Positions 24,887 to 33,704 of a stretch of 62,906 nt of DNA are shown piece by piece. Below the pieces are notes generated by a model. The model made no database searches. It was not told the origin of the DNA and saw nothing but the letters and a program-made list of their open reading frames with translations. This DNA is from Nocardioides sp. PD653-B2 (GTDB taxonomy: Bacteria; Actinomycetota; Actinomycetes; Propionibacteriales; Nocardioidaceae), in assembly GCF_002117935.1 (NCBI RefSeq), contig NZ_BDJE01000007.1, positions 1 to 62,906 of the forward strand, in the 5' to 3' direction. Made by a program: the position numbers and the translations under genes. Numbering within the stretch: the stretch's first letter is position 1; each line of letters opens with the position of its first letter.

Positions 24887-25900
24887 CTACAGCAGCCCGA
24901 GGCCGGTCGCGTGACGTCGTACGGCGTCGGTGTCGGCGGCCAGCACGAACGGCACGTCGTGCTCCCACGAGTCCGATACCGCCTCGACCCTCCCGTCGCC
25001 CGGGTCGAGGCGCACCTCGCGGATGTAGACGGCGAGGACCCGGCCGGGGTGCGCGCGGACGATGTCGGCGTAGATCTGCGGGTCCTTCTCGCCCGAGTCG
25101 CCGATCAGCACGAACGACAGCGTCGGGTGCAGCTCGAGCACCTCCTCGATCCGCTCGTGCTTGCGAGCCCGGCCCTCGCGGGTGCCCAGCAGGTCGCGCA
25201 GCAGCAGCGGCCCGACCGGGAAGGCGCGGTGGCGGAGAAACGCGAGCAGGAAGGCGTGCAGGTTCCACGGGCTCGACGAGACGTAGAAGAACGGGTTCGC
25301 ACCGGCCTCGAGGTCGCGATAGAGCTCGGCGGCGCCCGGGAACGGCGTGCGGGTCAGCGCCGAGCCGGTGAACGTCTGGCGGAGCATCAGGCCAACCCGC
25401 TGGACGCCGGTCTCGATGATCGTGTCGTCGACGTCGGAGATCACACCGAACCTGGCCTCCGGGCCGGGCACCAGCACCGTGAACGTCGTCGGGTGGAGGT
25501 CGGTCAGGCCGCGGTACTCCCCCGCCAGCTCGACGACGCCCTCCTGCCAGGGACCGACCGGGCGGGTCGGTCGCAGCACGACCCGGAAGTACCCCTCCTC
25601 GTCGGTCGTGACCTCCGCCGACGCGTCGCCCACGGTGACCCGCAGCGGCACCCCGGGCAGTTCGTCGGTGACGAACAGCGCCAGGGTCCGCCGTACGGCG
25701 GCGCCCACACCCTCGCCCTCGACCGCGTCGGTGGGCGGCGGGTTGTCGAGCACCCGGCCGCGCACCACGACGCCGGCCGCGCTGCCGTGCCCGCCGTACG
25801 ACTCGATCCGGAAGCTGCGCGGTGGCTGCTTCGACCTGCGCCGCCTCCGGGCGGCGTCCCAGGCGTGCTCGGCGTCGAGCACCCAGCCGCGAACGTCCAT
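24887..25900 (-). CDS. App1-type (DUF2183) phosphatidate phosphatase domain protein
   Basis: A 337-aa protein. The catalytic domain starts at FGVISDVDDTIIETG; the HAD-like DxDxT motif is DVDDT (156-160). It continues through FYVSSSPWNLH (Ser/Thr motif) to FVLIGDSGEKDPQIYADIV, the second acidic motif. The N-terminal 145 residues form a beta-rich domain. The domain is named after yeast App1, a phosphatidate phosphatase; bacterial members are uncharacterised, so a lipid-phosphate substrate is an inference. TACGGT lies exactly 6 nt before the ATG, predicting a leaderless transcript divergent from ligB. Confidence 0.88.
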   Translation of the reverse strand: MDVRGWVLDAEHAWDAARRRRRSKQPPRSFRIESYGGHGSAAGVVVRGRVLDNPPPTDAVEGEGVGAAVRRTLALFVTDELPGVPLRVTVGDASAEVTTDEEGYFRVVLRPTRPVGPWQEGVVELAGEYRGLTDLHPTTFTVLVPGPEARFGVISDVDDTIIETGVQRVGLMLRQTFTGSALTRTPFPGAAELYRDLEAGANPFFYVSSSPWNLHAFLLAFLRHRAFPVGPLLLRDLLGTREGRARKHERIEEVLELHPTLSFVLIGDSGEKDPQIYADIVRAHPGRVLAVYIREVRLDPGDGRVEAVSDSWEHDVPFVLAADTDAVRRHATGLGLL

Positions 25901-25941
25901 GGGATCACCGTAGTGTCGGCGCCGTCGTCTTGAATGGTGAC

Positions 25942-27456
25942 GTGCTGCTCGCCGAGATCGTCGCCACCTCCGGGGTCGTCGCCGCCACCCGCTCGCGCAA
26001 GGCGAAGGTCGCGGCGATCGCCGCGCTGCTCGCCTCGGCGGCGCCCGACGAGCTCGAGATCGTGACGGCGTACGTCGGCGGGGCCTTGCTCCAGCGCCGC
26101 ACCGGCCTCGGCTGGCGCGGTGTCACAACGATGCCCGACCCGGCCCCGTCGTCCTCGCTCACGGTCCTCGAGGTGCACGAGGCCTTCGACCGGCTGGCCG
26201 CGCTGTCCGGGGCGGGGTCGCAGGCAGCCCGCGCCGCCGCGGTCGTCGAGCTCTTCGGCCGCGCGACCGCCGACGAGCAGGCGTGGCTGCGTGGCGTGGT
26301 CACGGGCGGGGTCCGCCAGGGCGCGCTCGACTCCCTGGTGCAGGAGGCGCTCGCGGCGGCGGCCGACGTGCCGCTCACGGCGGTGCGCCGGGCCGCCATG
26401 CTGGCCGGCTCGACCGTGGCGGTCGCACGCGCGGCCTTCGAGGGCGGCGTCGACGCGCTGGGCGAGGTCGGGCTGCAGGTGGGCCGACCGGTGCTCCCGA
26501 TGTTGGCCTCCAGCGCGCCCGACATCGCCGCGGCGCTGGACAAGGCGGGGGGCGGTGAGGTCGCGGTCGACGTGAAGCTCGACGGCATCCGCATCCAGGT
26601 GCACCGCTCGGGCGACGACGTGCTGGTCGCGACCCGGTCGCTGGAGGACATCACCGCCCGGCTGCCCGAGGTCGTCGAGGTCGCGCGCTCGCTGCCCGCC
26701 TCGACGTTCGTGCTCGACGGCGAGGCGCTGGCCCTCGACGAGACCGGCCGTCCGCGGCCGTTCCAGGAGACCGCGTCACGCACGGCGACGGCGGAGTCGT
26801 CAGGGGGCGTCGTGGTCACGCCGTACTTCTTCGACCTGCTGCACCTCGACGGCGACGACCTGCTCGATGTGCCCGGCGCCGATCGCACGGCCGCGCTCGA
26901 GCGGCTGGTGCCCGCCGAGCACCGTGTCGCCCGGCTGGTCACGGCGGACCCGGCGGCGGCCGAGGACTTCGCCGCCGAGGCGCTGAGGTCCGGTCACGAG
27001 GGCGTCGTGGTCAAGAACCTCGCCGCGCCGTACGACGCCGGCCGCCGCGGCTCGTCCTGGGTGAAGGTCAAGCCGGTGCATACCCTCGACCTGGTCGTGC
27101 TCGCGGTCGAGTGGGGCTCCGGGCGCCGCCAGGGCTGGCTCTCCAACATCCACCTCGGCGCGCGCGACCCCGCGACCGGTGGGTTCGTGATGCTCGGCAA
27201 GACCTTCAAGGGCATGACCGACGAGATCCTCGCCTGGCAGACCGAGCGCTTCCTCGAGTTGGAGACACACCGGGACGGACACATCGTCTACGTGCGGCCC
27301 GAGCAGATGGTCGAGATTGCGTTCGACGGGGTTCAGCGGTCCGGCCGCTACCCCGGCGGCGTGGCCCTGCGGTTCGCACGAGTGCGAAGATTCCGGGACG
27401 ACAAGACCGTCGGCGAAGCAGACACCATTGACCTGGTGCGAGCGCTCCTTCCCTGA
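25942..27456 (+). CDS. ligB: ATP-dependent DNA ligase, mycobacterial LigB type
   Basis: A 504-aa ligase. An N-terminal DNA-binding domain (about 1-190) is followed by the adenylation domain with nucleophile Lys212 in VKLDGIRIQ (motif I). Motif III is VLDGEAL, with GHEGVVVKN, and the motif V-like WVKVKPVHTLDLVV follows. The C-terminal OB-fold contains GFVMLGKTFKGMTDEILAWQ. Sequence and length match LigB of mycobacteria (Rv3062), a non-essential ATP ligase in addition to the NAD-dependent LigA. The GTG at 25942 is chosen because it aligns with the family start; an in-frame TTG (25930) is an alternative. No ribosome site is convincing. Confidence 0.93.
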   Translation: MLLAEIVATSGVVAATRSRKAKVAAIAALLASAAPDELEIVTAYVGGALLQRRTGLGWRGVTTMPDPAPSSSLTVLEVHEAFDRLAALSGAGSQAARAAAVVELFGRATADEQAWLRGVVTGGVRQGALDSLVQEALAAAADVPLTAVRRAAMLAGSTVAVARAAFEGGVDALGEVGLQVGRPVLPMLASSAPDIAAALDKAGGGEVAVDVKLDGIRIQVHRSGDDVLVATRSLEDITARLPEVVEVARSLPASTFVLDGEALALDETGRPRPFQETASRTATAESSGGVVVTPYFFDLLHLDGDDLLDVPGADRTAALERLVPAEHRVARLVTADPAAAEDFAAEALRSGHEGVVVKNLAAPYDAGRRGSSWVKVKPVHTLDLVVLAVEWGSGRRQGWLSNIHLGARDPATGGFVMLGKTFKGMTDEILAWQTERFLELETHRDGHIVYVRPEQMVEIAFDGVQRSGRYPGGVALRFARVRRFRDDKTVGEADTIDLVRALLP

Positions 27457-27573
27457 CCACCCCCTGCTGCGCAGCGGCAGTACCGACGGGGCGACCAGGA
27501 GCCTGACTGTCTCTTGCGATCGGCCCGCGCTCGCGAGCGGCCGCACGTCTAAACCCGGATCCGCGAGCGGCGG

Positions 27574-28530
27574 TCAGGGGGTGGAGGTCGTGACCGCGAA
27601 CGATCCGTAGAAGTCGGCCGGCCCTTCACTGGTGCTGTTCGTGTACGCGTGGATGTAGAGAGCGATCTCATCACCGGCCTCCAGCGCGATCGACAGATCG
27701 CCACAGGATCCCGACACCGCAAGGGAGTCGGGCAGGTAGATCTGGGGGCAACCGGCGGCGACGAAGAACGGCCCAATGCCGCCCGCAGAGACCAGCAGGT
27801 ACGGCTGCACCCGCAAGGCTGCCTGGCCCGTCGTCTTGCCGAAGTTCACGGAGATGCCCGTGATCGTCTGGTCCTGGCCGATCACCTGAGCCACACTGGG
27901 GTGCTCCCCAGCGCGAGGCTCGTCAGCGCTGTCGAAGTCGACCCGTGTGGCCGGCACGTTGACACCCGAGAAGCCGGTCGCGGGCAGGTAGACATCGATG
28001 TCGGGGAAGCTCTGGTCACTCTGAGCGATCGTGAACAGACCGCTGGACATCATGGTGGTAGGGCCGGCAGGTCCGGCGACCCCGGGTTCTCCGCTCGGAC
28101 CGGCCGAGCCAGGCGCGCCACTCGGTCCGGGCGCGCCACTCGGGCCAGTCGAGCCACTCGGGCCAGGCGCGCCACTCGGCCCGCTCGGGCCAGTCGAGCC
28201 AGATGTCCCCGACGCCCCGCTGGGACCTGCCGGACCCGGCGACCCAGCAACCCCGGTAGCACCGTCGGCCCCGTCTGCGCCGGGCACGCCTTCCTGGTTC
28301 CAGGTGAGCACCCGCTCCCGAGACGCGCGAGGGCCCTCGGTAACGCACGGCTTCACACTCGACGGGACCCGCATGACGCCAGTCTTGACGCGCACGCACG
28401 CCGTGAGGACCGTCGAGGCCGCCTTGTCGGACGGACCAGAGGTGGCAGCAACCGCTCCCCCGCCAACAGCCACGACGATGACCGCACCAACGCAGGCAGC
28501 GAACCTGCCCCGGGAAAGATGTTGAGACAT
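27574..28530 (-). CDS. Exported collagen-like repeat protein
   Basis: A 318-aa protein. The signal peptide has a hydrophobic core ([18 protein letters not shown]), and cleavage is likely near residue 30. The segment [11 protein letters not shown]...[20 protein letters not shown] is a short module common before collagen-like tracts in actinobacterial secreted proteins. Residues 81-157 are about 25 Gly-X-Y triplets rich in GPS, GAP and GST. A 160-residue C-terminal beta-rich domain ([18 protein letters not shown]; two Cys) resembles trimerising heads, but no family was recognised. It probably forms a surface or secreted trimeric stalk. No anchor motif was seen. Confidence 0.8.
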   Translation of the reverse strand: MSQHLSRGRFAACVGAVIVVAVGGGAVAATSGPSDKAASTVLTACVRVKTGVMRVPSSVKPCVTEGPRASRERVLTWNQEGVPGADGADGATGVAGSPGPAGPSGASGTSGSTGPSGPSGAPGPSGSTGPSGAPGPSGAPGSAGPSGEPGVAGPAGPTTMMSSGLFTIAQSDQSFPDIDVYLPATGFSGVNVPATRVDFDSADEPRAGEHPSVAQVIGQDQTITGISVNFGKTTGQAALRVQPYLLVSAGGIGPFFVAAGCPQIYLPDSLAVSGSCGDLSIALEAGDEIALYIHAYTNSTSEGPADFYGSFAVTTSTP

Positions 28531-28586
28531 GCCCCGGAGTCTGACAGCAAAGATCGCTGCTCGCAGGCAGATCAACAATCCTCGCC

Positions 28587-28690
28587 GTGATCGTCCGGCG
28601 GGTGCTCGGTGACAACGGCAGCGCCTACCGATCGCACGTGTGGCGCGACATCTGCGTCGAACTGGCGATCACACCGAAGACGGTCACCCT
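28587..28690 (+). pseudogene. Fragment of an IS481/IS3-type transposase integrase core
   Basis: A short frame reads [20 protein letters not shown] followed by ELAI. This matches the DDE integrase segment of IS481/IS3-family transposases around the second catalytic Asp (usually [17 protein letters not shown]). The match starts and ends abruptly, without the rest of the transposase and without terminal repeats. It is a decayed remnant between the collagen-like gene and a TetR gene. Confidence 0.7.
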
Positions 28691-28726
28691 CCCGCTAGTC
28701 CGAGGAGACCGACTCCGTCACAGTCG

Positions 28727-28755
28727 TGCAACTCGGTGTTGCAGTTCCCTACGAT
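28727..28755 (+). promoter_or_regulatory. TetR operator and leaderless promoter
   Basis: TGCAAC-TCGGT-GTTGCA (28727-28743) is a perfect 6-bp inverted repeat. TACGAT (28750-28755) lies 6 nt before the ATG at 28762, so the dyad occupies the -35 to spacer region of the tetR promoter. Autoregulation is inferred. Confidence 0.6.
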
Positions 28756-28761
28756 GGGCTC

Positions 28762-29445
28762 ATGAGCAGCACGAGGCCTGAGACCGACGGGCGTCGCTCC
28801 GCGGCCGCCGTACGACGACGGGCCCGCGAGAAGGACATCATCGCGGCGACTCGCGCGCTCTTCGACCAGCGCGGCGTCCGCGACGCCCAGATCGAGGACA
28901 TCGCGAAGGCGGTCGGCATCAACCGGGCGATCGTCTACCGGCACTTCACCGGCAAGGAGGAGCTCTTCGCACTCACCCTGGTCGGCTACCTCGACGAGCT
29001 CCGGGTGGCGCTCGCCGAGGCCGCGGACTCCGCGACCTCCCCTCGCGACCGCCTGGCGGCGCTGGTGGGCGCGTTCGTCGACTACGGGGTCGCGCACCCG
29101 GCGTTCGTCGACTGCGCGCAGACGCTGATGCGGCGCACCGGGCCCGAGCTGCTCGACGAGATGTCGGAGAGCGCGGTCTTCCGGCTCGGCCGCGGCATCT
29201 CGACCTGCCTCGCCACCCTCGGCCAGGTGCTCGAGGACGGCGTCGAGGCGGGCGACTTCGCGGTGGACGAGCCGATCCTGCTCGCGAACATGCTCTACGC
29301 CAGCGGGCTCGGCGCGCTGCAGCTCGCTCGCGTCGGCATCCTGGTCAAGGAGGCGGCGCCGGGCATCCCCACCGTCGGCACCATCTCGCCCGAGCAGGTG
29401 CGCGACTACCTGGTCGCCTCCGCGCTGGCGCTCGCCGCGCGCTGA
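28762..29445 (+). CDS. TetR/AcrR-family transcriptional regulator
   Basis: A 227-aa regulator. The helix-turn-helix domain spans about residues 18-65 (RRRAREKDIIAATRALFDQR; IEDIAKAVGINRAIVYRHF; TGKEELFALTLVGYL). The ligand domain is all-helical. The ATG at 28762 is chosen because an earlier in-frame GTG lies inside the operator. The fadA2 / fabG4-htdX block follows downstream. In M. tuberculosis a TetR gene (Rv0238) also lies near htdX-fabG4-fadA2, so it may sense an acyl-CoA and regulate that block. This is inferred from neighbourhood only. Confidence 0.9.
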   Translation: MSSTRPETDGRRSAAAVRRRAREKDIIAATRALFDQRGVRDAQIEDIAKAVGINRAIVYRHFTGKEELFALTLVGYLDELRVALAEAADSATSPRDRLAALVGAFVDYGVAHPAFVDCAQTLMRRTGPELLDEMSESAVFRLGRGISTCLATLGQVLEDGVEAGDFAVDEPILLANMLYASGLGALQLARVGILVKEAAPGIPTVGTISPEQVRDYLVASALALAAR

Positions 29446-30014
29446 GACCGCCACCGCCGGACCTCGAGGGCGATGATGACGGCCGCGCCGAGCACCAGCG
29501 CCACCCCCGCCCAGAGCAGTCCTTCCAACCCGGCCAGGTCGCACTCGGCGCCCCAGTCAGGGTCGTCACAGTTCGACGTCGCGTAGCGCGCGGCCCCGGC
29601 CAGGAAGGAAGCAACAGTGGCGGCCAGCACCACCACGCCGTACACGAAGAACCGGATCGGCGCCGCCAGCGCCACCCCGACCAGGACGACCACGACGACG
29701 AGCAGGTTCAGCTCGCCCTCGTGGCTCCCGTAGACGAACCGGAAGCCGTCGACGCTCCAGCCCAGCACCGCGATGACGACGGCGAGCCCGAGCAGCGAGG
29801 CCCCGAGCGCACGGCGCGCCGCCCGGGTCGGCAGCGCGAGCGGGACCGCGCAGGCCGCGAGGACGAGGGCCAGGTAGCCCAGGGGCAAATTCCACCGGTC
29901 GCTCCCCGAGCCCGACGTGTCGTCGAGCTGGATGAACCCGCCGAGCCCCAGCACCACCAGGCTCAGGACGAGCAGCCCGAGGCAGGCAAGCGTGCGCCGT
30001 CCCGACGGATCCAT
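29406..30014 (-). CDS. Multi-pass membrane protein of unknown function
   Basis: A 202-aa hydrophobic protein with about five or six transmembrane segments. They include LGLLVLSLVVLGLGGFI, YLALVLAACAVPLAL, LLVVVVVLVGVALAA and GLLWAGVALVLGAAVIIALE. A loop contains two Cys (NCDDPDWGAECDLAG). No family was recognised. Its 3' end overlaps the convergent tetR gene by 40 nt. The start at 30014 (MDPSGRR) lies 27 nt from the fadA2 stop, so co-transcription with fadA2 is possible. Confidence 0.65.
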   Translation of the reverse strand: MDPSGRRTLACLGLLVLSLVVLGLGGFIQLDDTSGSGSDRWNLPLGYLALVLAACAVPLALPTRAARRALGASLLGLAVVIAVLGWSVDGFRFVYGSHEGELNLLVVVVVLVGVALAAPIRFFVYGVVVLAATVASFLAGAARYATSNCDDPDWGAECDLAGLEGLLWAGVALVLGAAVIIALEVRRWRSQRAASASAEATR

Positions 30015-30041
30015 ACCGTCAGGAGAACACAGAGGGCGGCG

Positions 30042-31334
30042 TCAGCGCTCCAGGATCGCCACGACGCCCTGGCCGCCGGCGGCGCAGACCGAGATCAGCG
30101 CCCGGCCCCCCTGCCCGCTGGATGCAGCCTTCTGGGCGAGCAGCTTGGCGGCGACGTTCACGATCCGGCCACCGGTCGCGGCGAACGGGTGGCCCGCGGC
30201 GAGCGAGGAGCCGTTGACGTTGAGCTTCGACCGGTCGATCGAGCCGAGCGGGGCGTCGAGGCCGAGGCGCTCCTTGCAGAACACCGGGTCCTCCCACGCC
30301 TTGAGCGTCGAGAGCACCTGTGACGCGAACGCCTCGTGGATCTCGTAGAAGTCGAAGTCCTGCAGCGTCAGGCCGTTGCGCGCGAGCATCCGCGGGACGG
30401 CGTACGCCGGTGCCATCAGCAGGCCTTCGCCGCCGTGCACGTAGTCGACCGCTGCGGTCTCGTAGTCGGCGAGGTAGGCCAGCGCCTCGTGCCCGTGCTC
30501 CGTGGCCCACTCGTCGGTGGCCAGCAGCACGACGGAGGCGCCGTCGGTCAGCGGCGTGGAATTGCCGGCCGTCATGGTCGCGGCCTCGCCCCGGCCGAAG
30601 ACCGGCTTGAGCTTGGCGAGCTTCTCGACCGACGAGTCGGGGCGCAGGTTCTGGTCGCGGTCGACCCCGCGGAAGGGCGTGATCTGGTCGTCGAGGAAGC
30701 CCGCGTCGTACGCCGCGGCGAGGTGCTGGTGAGACGCGGCGGCGAGCTCGTCCTGCTCCTCGCGGCTGACCTTCCACTCGAGCGCGGTCAGCGCGGCGTG
30801 CTCGCCCATCGACAGCCCGGTGCGCGGCTCGCCGTTCTGCGGGATCTCGAGCCCGATGTCGCCGGGACGGATCGCCCCGAGCGCCAGCACCTTGCCCTTC
30901 GTGTCGCGGGCGGCGTTGACCTTCATCAGCTTCTTGCGCAACCGGTCGCTGATCGCGACGGGCGCATCGGAGGTGGTGTCCGTGCCGCCGGCGATGCCGA
31001 CGTCGAACTTGCCGAGCGCGATCTTGTTCGCGACCTCGATGGCGGCCTGCAGCCCGGTGCCGCACGCCTGCTGGATGTCGATGGCGGGCGTCTCGGGCGA
31101 GAGCTTCGAGCCGAGCACGCTCTCGCGGGCCAGGTTGAAGTCGCGGGCGTGCTTGAGCACGGCGCCCGCGACGACCTCACCGACCCGCGCACCCTCGAGA
31201 CCGAAGCGCTCGACGAGCCCGTCGATCGCCGCGGTGAGCATGTCCTGGTTGGACGCGTCGGCGTAAACGGTGTTGGAACGGGCGAACGGGATACGGTTCC
31301 CGCCGATGACGGCGACGCGGCGAATGTCGTTCAT
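30042..31334 (-). CDS. fadA2: Acetyl-CoA acetyltransferase (thiolase), FadA2-type
   Basis: A 430-aa thiolase. The nucleophile is Cys91 in DIQQACGTGLQ. The His motif is NVNGSSLAAGHPFAATGGR and the second Cys is in LISVCAAGGQG. Members catalyse the last, thiolytic step of beta-oxidation or the reverse condensation. The length and the FadI-like insertions fit the 430-440-aa actinobacterial FadA2 group. It is divergent from fabG4-htdX, as in M. tuberculosis (Rv0243 / Rv0242c-Rv0241c). An AAGGATGG purine run precedes the ATG. Confidence 0.92.
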   Translation of the reverse strand: MNDIRRVAVIGGNRIPFARSNTVYADASNQDMLTAAIDGLVERFGLEGARVGEVVAGAVLKHARDFNLARESVLGSKLSPETPAIDIQQACGTGLQAAIEVANKIALGKFDVGIAGGTDTTSDAPVAISDRLRKKLMKVNAARDTKGKVLALGAIRPGDIGLEIPQNGEPRTGLSMGEHAALTALEWKVSREEQDELAAASHQHLAAAYDAGFLDDQITPFRGVDRDQNLRPDSSVEKLAKLKPVFGRGEAATMTAGNSTPLTDGASVVLLATDEWATEHGHEALAYLADYETAAVDYVHGGEGLLMAPAYAVPRMLARNGLTLQDFDFYEIHEAFASQVLSTLKAWEDPVFCKERLGLDAPLGSIDRSKLNVNGSSLAAGHPFAATGGRIVNVAAKLLAQKAASSGQGGRALISVCAAGGQGVVAILER

Positions 31335-31403
31335 GGATCCATCCTTGCCGGGGCACCGCGTTGAGAGAAGGCTATGAGGGCCACATCACGAAATGTGGAC
31401 TCT

Positions 31404-31423
31404 GAGTTACACGAGGAGTTACA
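31404..31423 (+). promoter_or_regulatory. Direct repeat in the fabG4 promoter region
   Basis: GAGTTACA occurs at 31404-31411 and 31416-31423, a 12-nt period, just upstream of fabG4 in the 97-nt gap to fadA2. Its position suggests an activator or repressor site, but no known motif was recognised. Confidence 0.4.
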
Positions 31424-31431
31424 TAACCATC

Positions 31432-32808
31432 ATGAGCGACCTCTACCAGGGCTTCACGTCCTCGGCCATCGGCAAGCAGATCACCAAGATGCTCGGCCTG
31501 CCGGCGCCCACCCGGCTCGAGCGGTACGTCGCCGGCGCGCCGCTCGTGGACGGCACGGTCGCCGTCGGCGGTCGGGGGCGGCTCGCCGAGTCACTGACCG
31601 GCATCCTCGACACCCTCGGCATCGCCGGCGTCGAGGTCGCCCCGGGCGCGACGCCCGGCGACGGCACGACGTACAAGGGCCTGGTCTTCGACGCCACCGG
31701 CCTGACGTCGTCCGACCAGCTGGTCGCGCTCCGCGACTTCTTCACCCCGCTGCTGCGCAGCCTCGACACCTGCCCGCGCGTCGTCGTGATCGGCACCCCG
31801 CCGGAGCAGGTCGAGGGCGGCGAGCGGCTTGCCCAGCGCGCGCTCGAGGGCTTCACCCGCAGCCTCGGCAAGGAGATCGGCCGTGGCGGCACCGTCCAGC
31901 TCGTCTATGTCGCCGACGGCTCGGAGGGCTCGGTCGCGAGCACCCTGGCCTTCCTCCTCTCCCCCAAGTCGGCCTACGTGTCCGGACAGGTGATCCGGAT
32001 CGGCGCCCACGGGAGCGCCGAGCCCGGCACGGTCACCGACTGGACCCGCCCCCTCGAGGGCAAGGTCGCGCTGGTGACCGGCGCGAGCCGCGGCATCGGC
32101 GAGCAGATCGCCCGGGTGCTGCACCGCGACGGCGCGACGGTCGTCGGGGTCGACGTGCCTCAGGCCGCGAGCGAGCTGCAGGCCGTGATGCGCGAGCTCG
32201 ACGGCGACCACCTCGTCCTCGACATCACCGCCAAGGACGCCCCGCAGCGGATCGCCCACCACCTGACGACCGAGCACGGCGGCGTCGACGTCGTCGTCCA
32301 CAACGCCGGCATCACCCGCGACCGCAAGCTCGCCAACATGGCGCCCTCCGACTCTGCCAATGCTGGGGGAGGCGACCGCTTCGAGCAGGTCATCGCGGTC
32401 AACCTGACCGCTCCCGAACGGATCACCCGCGAGCTGCTCGACCAGGGCGTCATCAACCAGGGCGGCTCGGTCGTCGGCGTCGCCTCGATCGCGGGCATCG
32501 CCGGCAACGTCGGTCAGACCAACTACGCCGCGTCCAAGGCCGGCGTGATCGGACTGGTCGACTCGCTCGCCGACGAGCTCCGGGACGGCATCACCATCAA
32601 CGCCGTCGCCCCCGGCTTCATCATCACGCAGATGACCGCGGCGGTGCCGTTCGCGACCCGCGAGGTCGGCCAGCGGCTCAACGCCATGGCGCAGGGCGGC
32701 CTGCCGGTCGACGTCGCCGAGACGATCGCCTGGTACGCCAGCCCGGGCTCCACCGCCGTCAACGGCAACGTCGTGCGGGTCTGCGGCCAGATGATGCTGG
32801 GGGCCTGA
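31432..32808 (+). CDS. fabG4: High-molecular-weight 3-oxoacyl-ACP/CoA reductase FabG4
   Basis: A 458-aa reductase with the two-part build of mycobacterial FabG4 (Rv0242c). A flavodoxin-like, degenerate N-terminal domain (about 1-200, LVFDATGLTSSDQLVALRDF) is followed by an active SDR domain. The SDR domain has TGASRGIGEQIA, HNAGITRDRKLANM, Ser in VVGVASIAGIAG, and Tyr/Lys in TNYAASKAG. FabG4 uses NADH and acts on long-chain CoA substrates. GAGGAG lies 13 nt before the ATG at 31432, a long spacing; an upstream in-frame start near 31393 is possible but would add residues without family similarity. Operon with htdX. Confidence 0.93.
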   Translation: MSDLYQGFTSSAIGKQITKMLGLPAPTRLERYVAGAPLVDGTVAVGGRGRLAESLTGILDTLGIAGVEVAPGATPGDGTTYKGLVFDATGLTSSDQLVALRDFFTPLLRSLDTCPRVVVIGTPPEQVEGGERLAQRALEGFTRSLGKEIGRGGTVQLVYVADGSEGSVASTLAFLLSPKSAYVSGQVIRIGAHGSAEPGTVTDWTRPLEGKVALVTGASRGIGEQIARVLHRDGATVVGVDVPQAASELQAVMRELDGDHLVLDITAKDAPQRIAHHLTTEHGGVDVVVHNAGITRDRKLANMAPSDSANAGGGDRFEQVIAVNLTAPERITRELLDQGVINQGGSVVGVASIAGIAGNVGQTNYAASKAGVIGLVDSLADELRDGITINAVAPGFIITQMTAAVPFATREVGQRLNAMAQGGLPVDVAETIAWYASPGSTAVNGNVVRVCGQMMLGA

Positions 32809-32809
32809 C

Positions 32810-33652
32810 GTGCTGCCGACCATGGTGAAGGCGGCGCTGCCCGCCGTCCCCGGCGTCAACCTGCTCCCCGGCGTCCGCAAGACCGGCTCCACGCTGCCCG
32901 ACCTGTCGCTGGTGCGGCACGACGTCCCGGTCGACCTCGACCACGTGGCGGCGTACGGCGCGCTCTGCGGCTTCCCGCGCAAGGACACGCTGCCGCTGCC
33001 CTACCCGCACCTGCTGGCGTTCGGCCTGCACCTGCAGATCATGACCGACGGGTCCTTCCCGTTCCCGGCGATCGGGACCGTGCACCTCGAGAACTCGATC
33101 ACCCAGCACCGCCCGATCGCGGTGACCGAGCAGCTCCAGGTCACCGCGCGGCCCGACAACCTGCGCCCGCACGCCAAGGGCCGGGTCTTCGACATGCTCA
33201 CCACCGTCCACTCCGCCGGCGAGCTGGTGTGGGAGGAGACGTCGACCTTCCTGCGCCGCGGACACGGTGACGACAGCGCGGCGCCGGGCACGAGCTTCCC
33301 GGACGCGCCTGCGACCGGCACCGTCTGGAAGCTGCCCGGCGACCTCGGCCGGAAGTACGCCGCCGTCTCCGGCGACCACAACCCGATCCACCTCTACCGG
33401 CTGACCGCGAAGGCGCTGGGCTTCCCGCGCCAGATCGCGCACGGCATGTGGAGCATGGCCCGTTGCGTCGGCGCGCTGGAGAACAGGCTGCCCGACCACG
33501 TCACGGTCGACGTTGCGTTCAAGAAGCCGATCTTCCTGCCCGGCACGGTCGCCTTCGGCTCGCGCCCGACCGACGACGGCTACGCCTTCTCGCTCACGAA
33601 CCCGAAGACCGGCGCTCCCCACGTCGCCGGCACCACTGCTGCGCTCACGTGA
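32810..33652 (+). CDS. htdX: MaoC-like (R)-specific 3-hydroxyacyl dehydratase, HtdX-type
   Basis: A 280-aa double hot-dog protein. The hydratase-2 signature YAAVSGDHNPIHLYRLTAKA (catalytic Asp and His) lies in the C-terminal half and is followed by LGFPRQIAHGMWSM. The N-terminal hot-dog is degenerate. It removes water from 3-hydroxyacyl-CoA/ACP made by the adjacent FabG4. HtdX (Rv0241c) of M. tuberculosis has the same partner. GTG start 1 nt after the fabG4 stop; a strong terminator follows. Confidence 0.9.
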   Translation: MLPTMVKAALPAVPGVNLLPGVRKTGSTLPDLSLVRHDVPVDLDHVAAYGALCGFPRKDTLPLPYPHLLAFGLHLQIMTDGSFPFPAIGTVHLENSITQHRPIAVTEQLQVTARPDNLRPHAKGRVFDMLTTVHSAGELVWEETSTFLRRGHGDDSAAPGTSFPDAPATGTVWKLPGDLGRKYAAVSGDHNPIHLYRLTAKALGFPRQIAHGMWSMARCVGALENRLPDHVTVDVAFKKPIFLPGTVAFGSRPTDDGYAFSLTNPKTGAPHVAGTTAALT

Positions 33653-33658
33653 CGCGAA

Positions 33659-33691
33659 AACGCCCCCGGTCGGTGCTCGACCGGGGGCGTT
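33659..33691. terminator. Strong hairpin terminator between convergent genes
   Basis: A 14-bp perfect stem, AACGCCCCCGGTCG paired with CGACCGGGGGCGTT, around the loop GTGCT. It starts 7 nt after the htdX stop and is 14 nt from the end of the convergent secreted-protein gene, so it could serve both. A short A run (CGAAAA) precedes it and TT follows. Confidence 0.85.
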
Positions 33692-33704
33692 CCGTTGTCG
33701 ACCG

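Noticed and set aside
28055..28290. Repetitive tract that could be read as a CRISPR or tandem repeat
   Set aside because: It is coding Gly-X-Y repeat DNA of the collagen-like gene, with no spacer structure.
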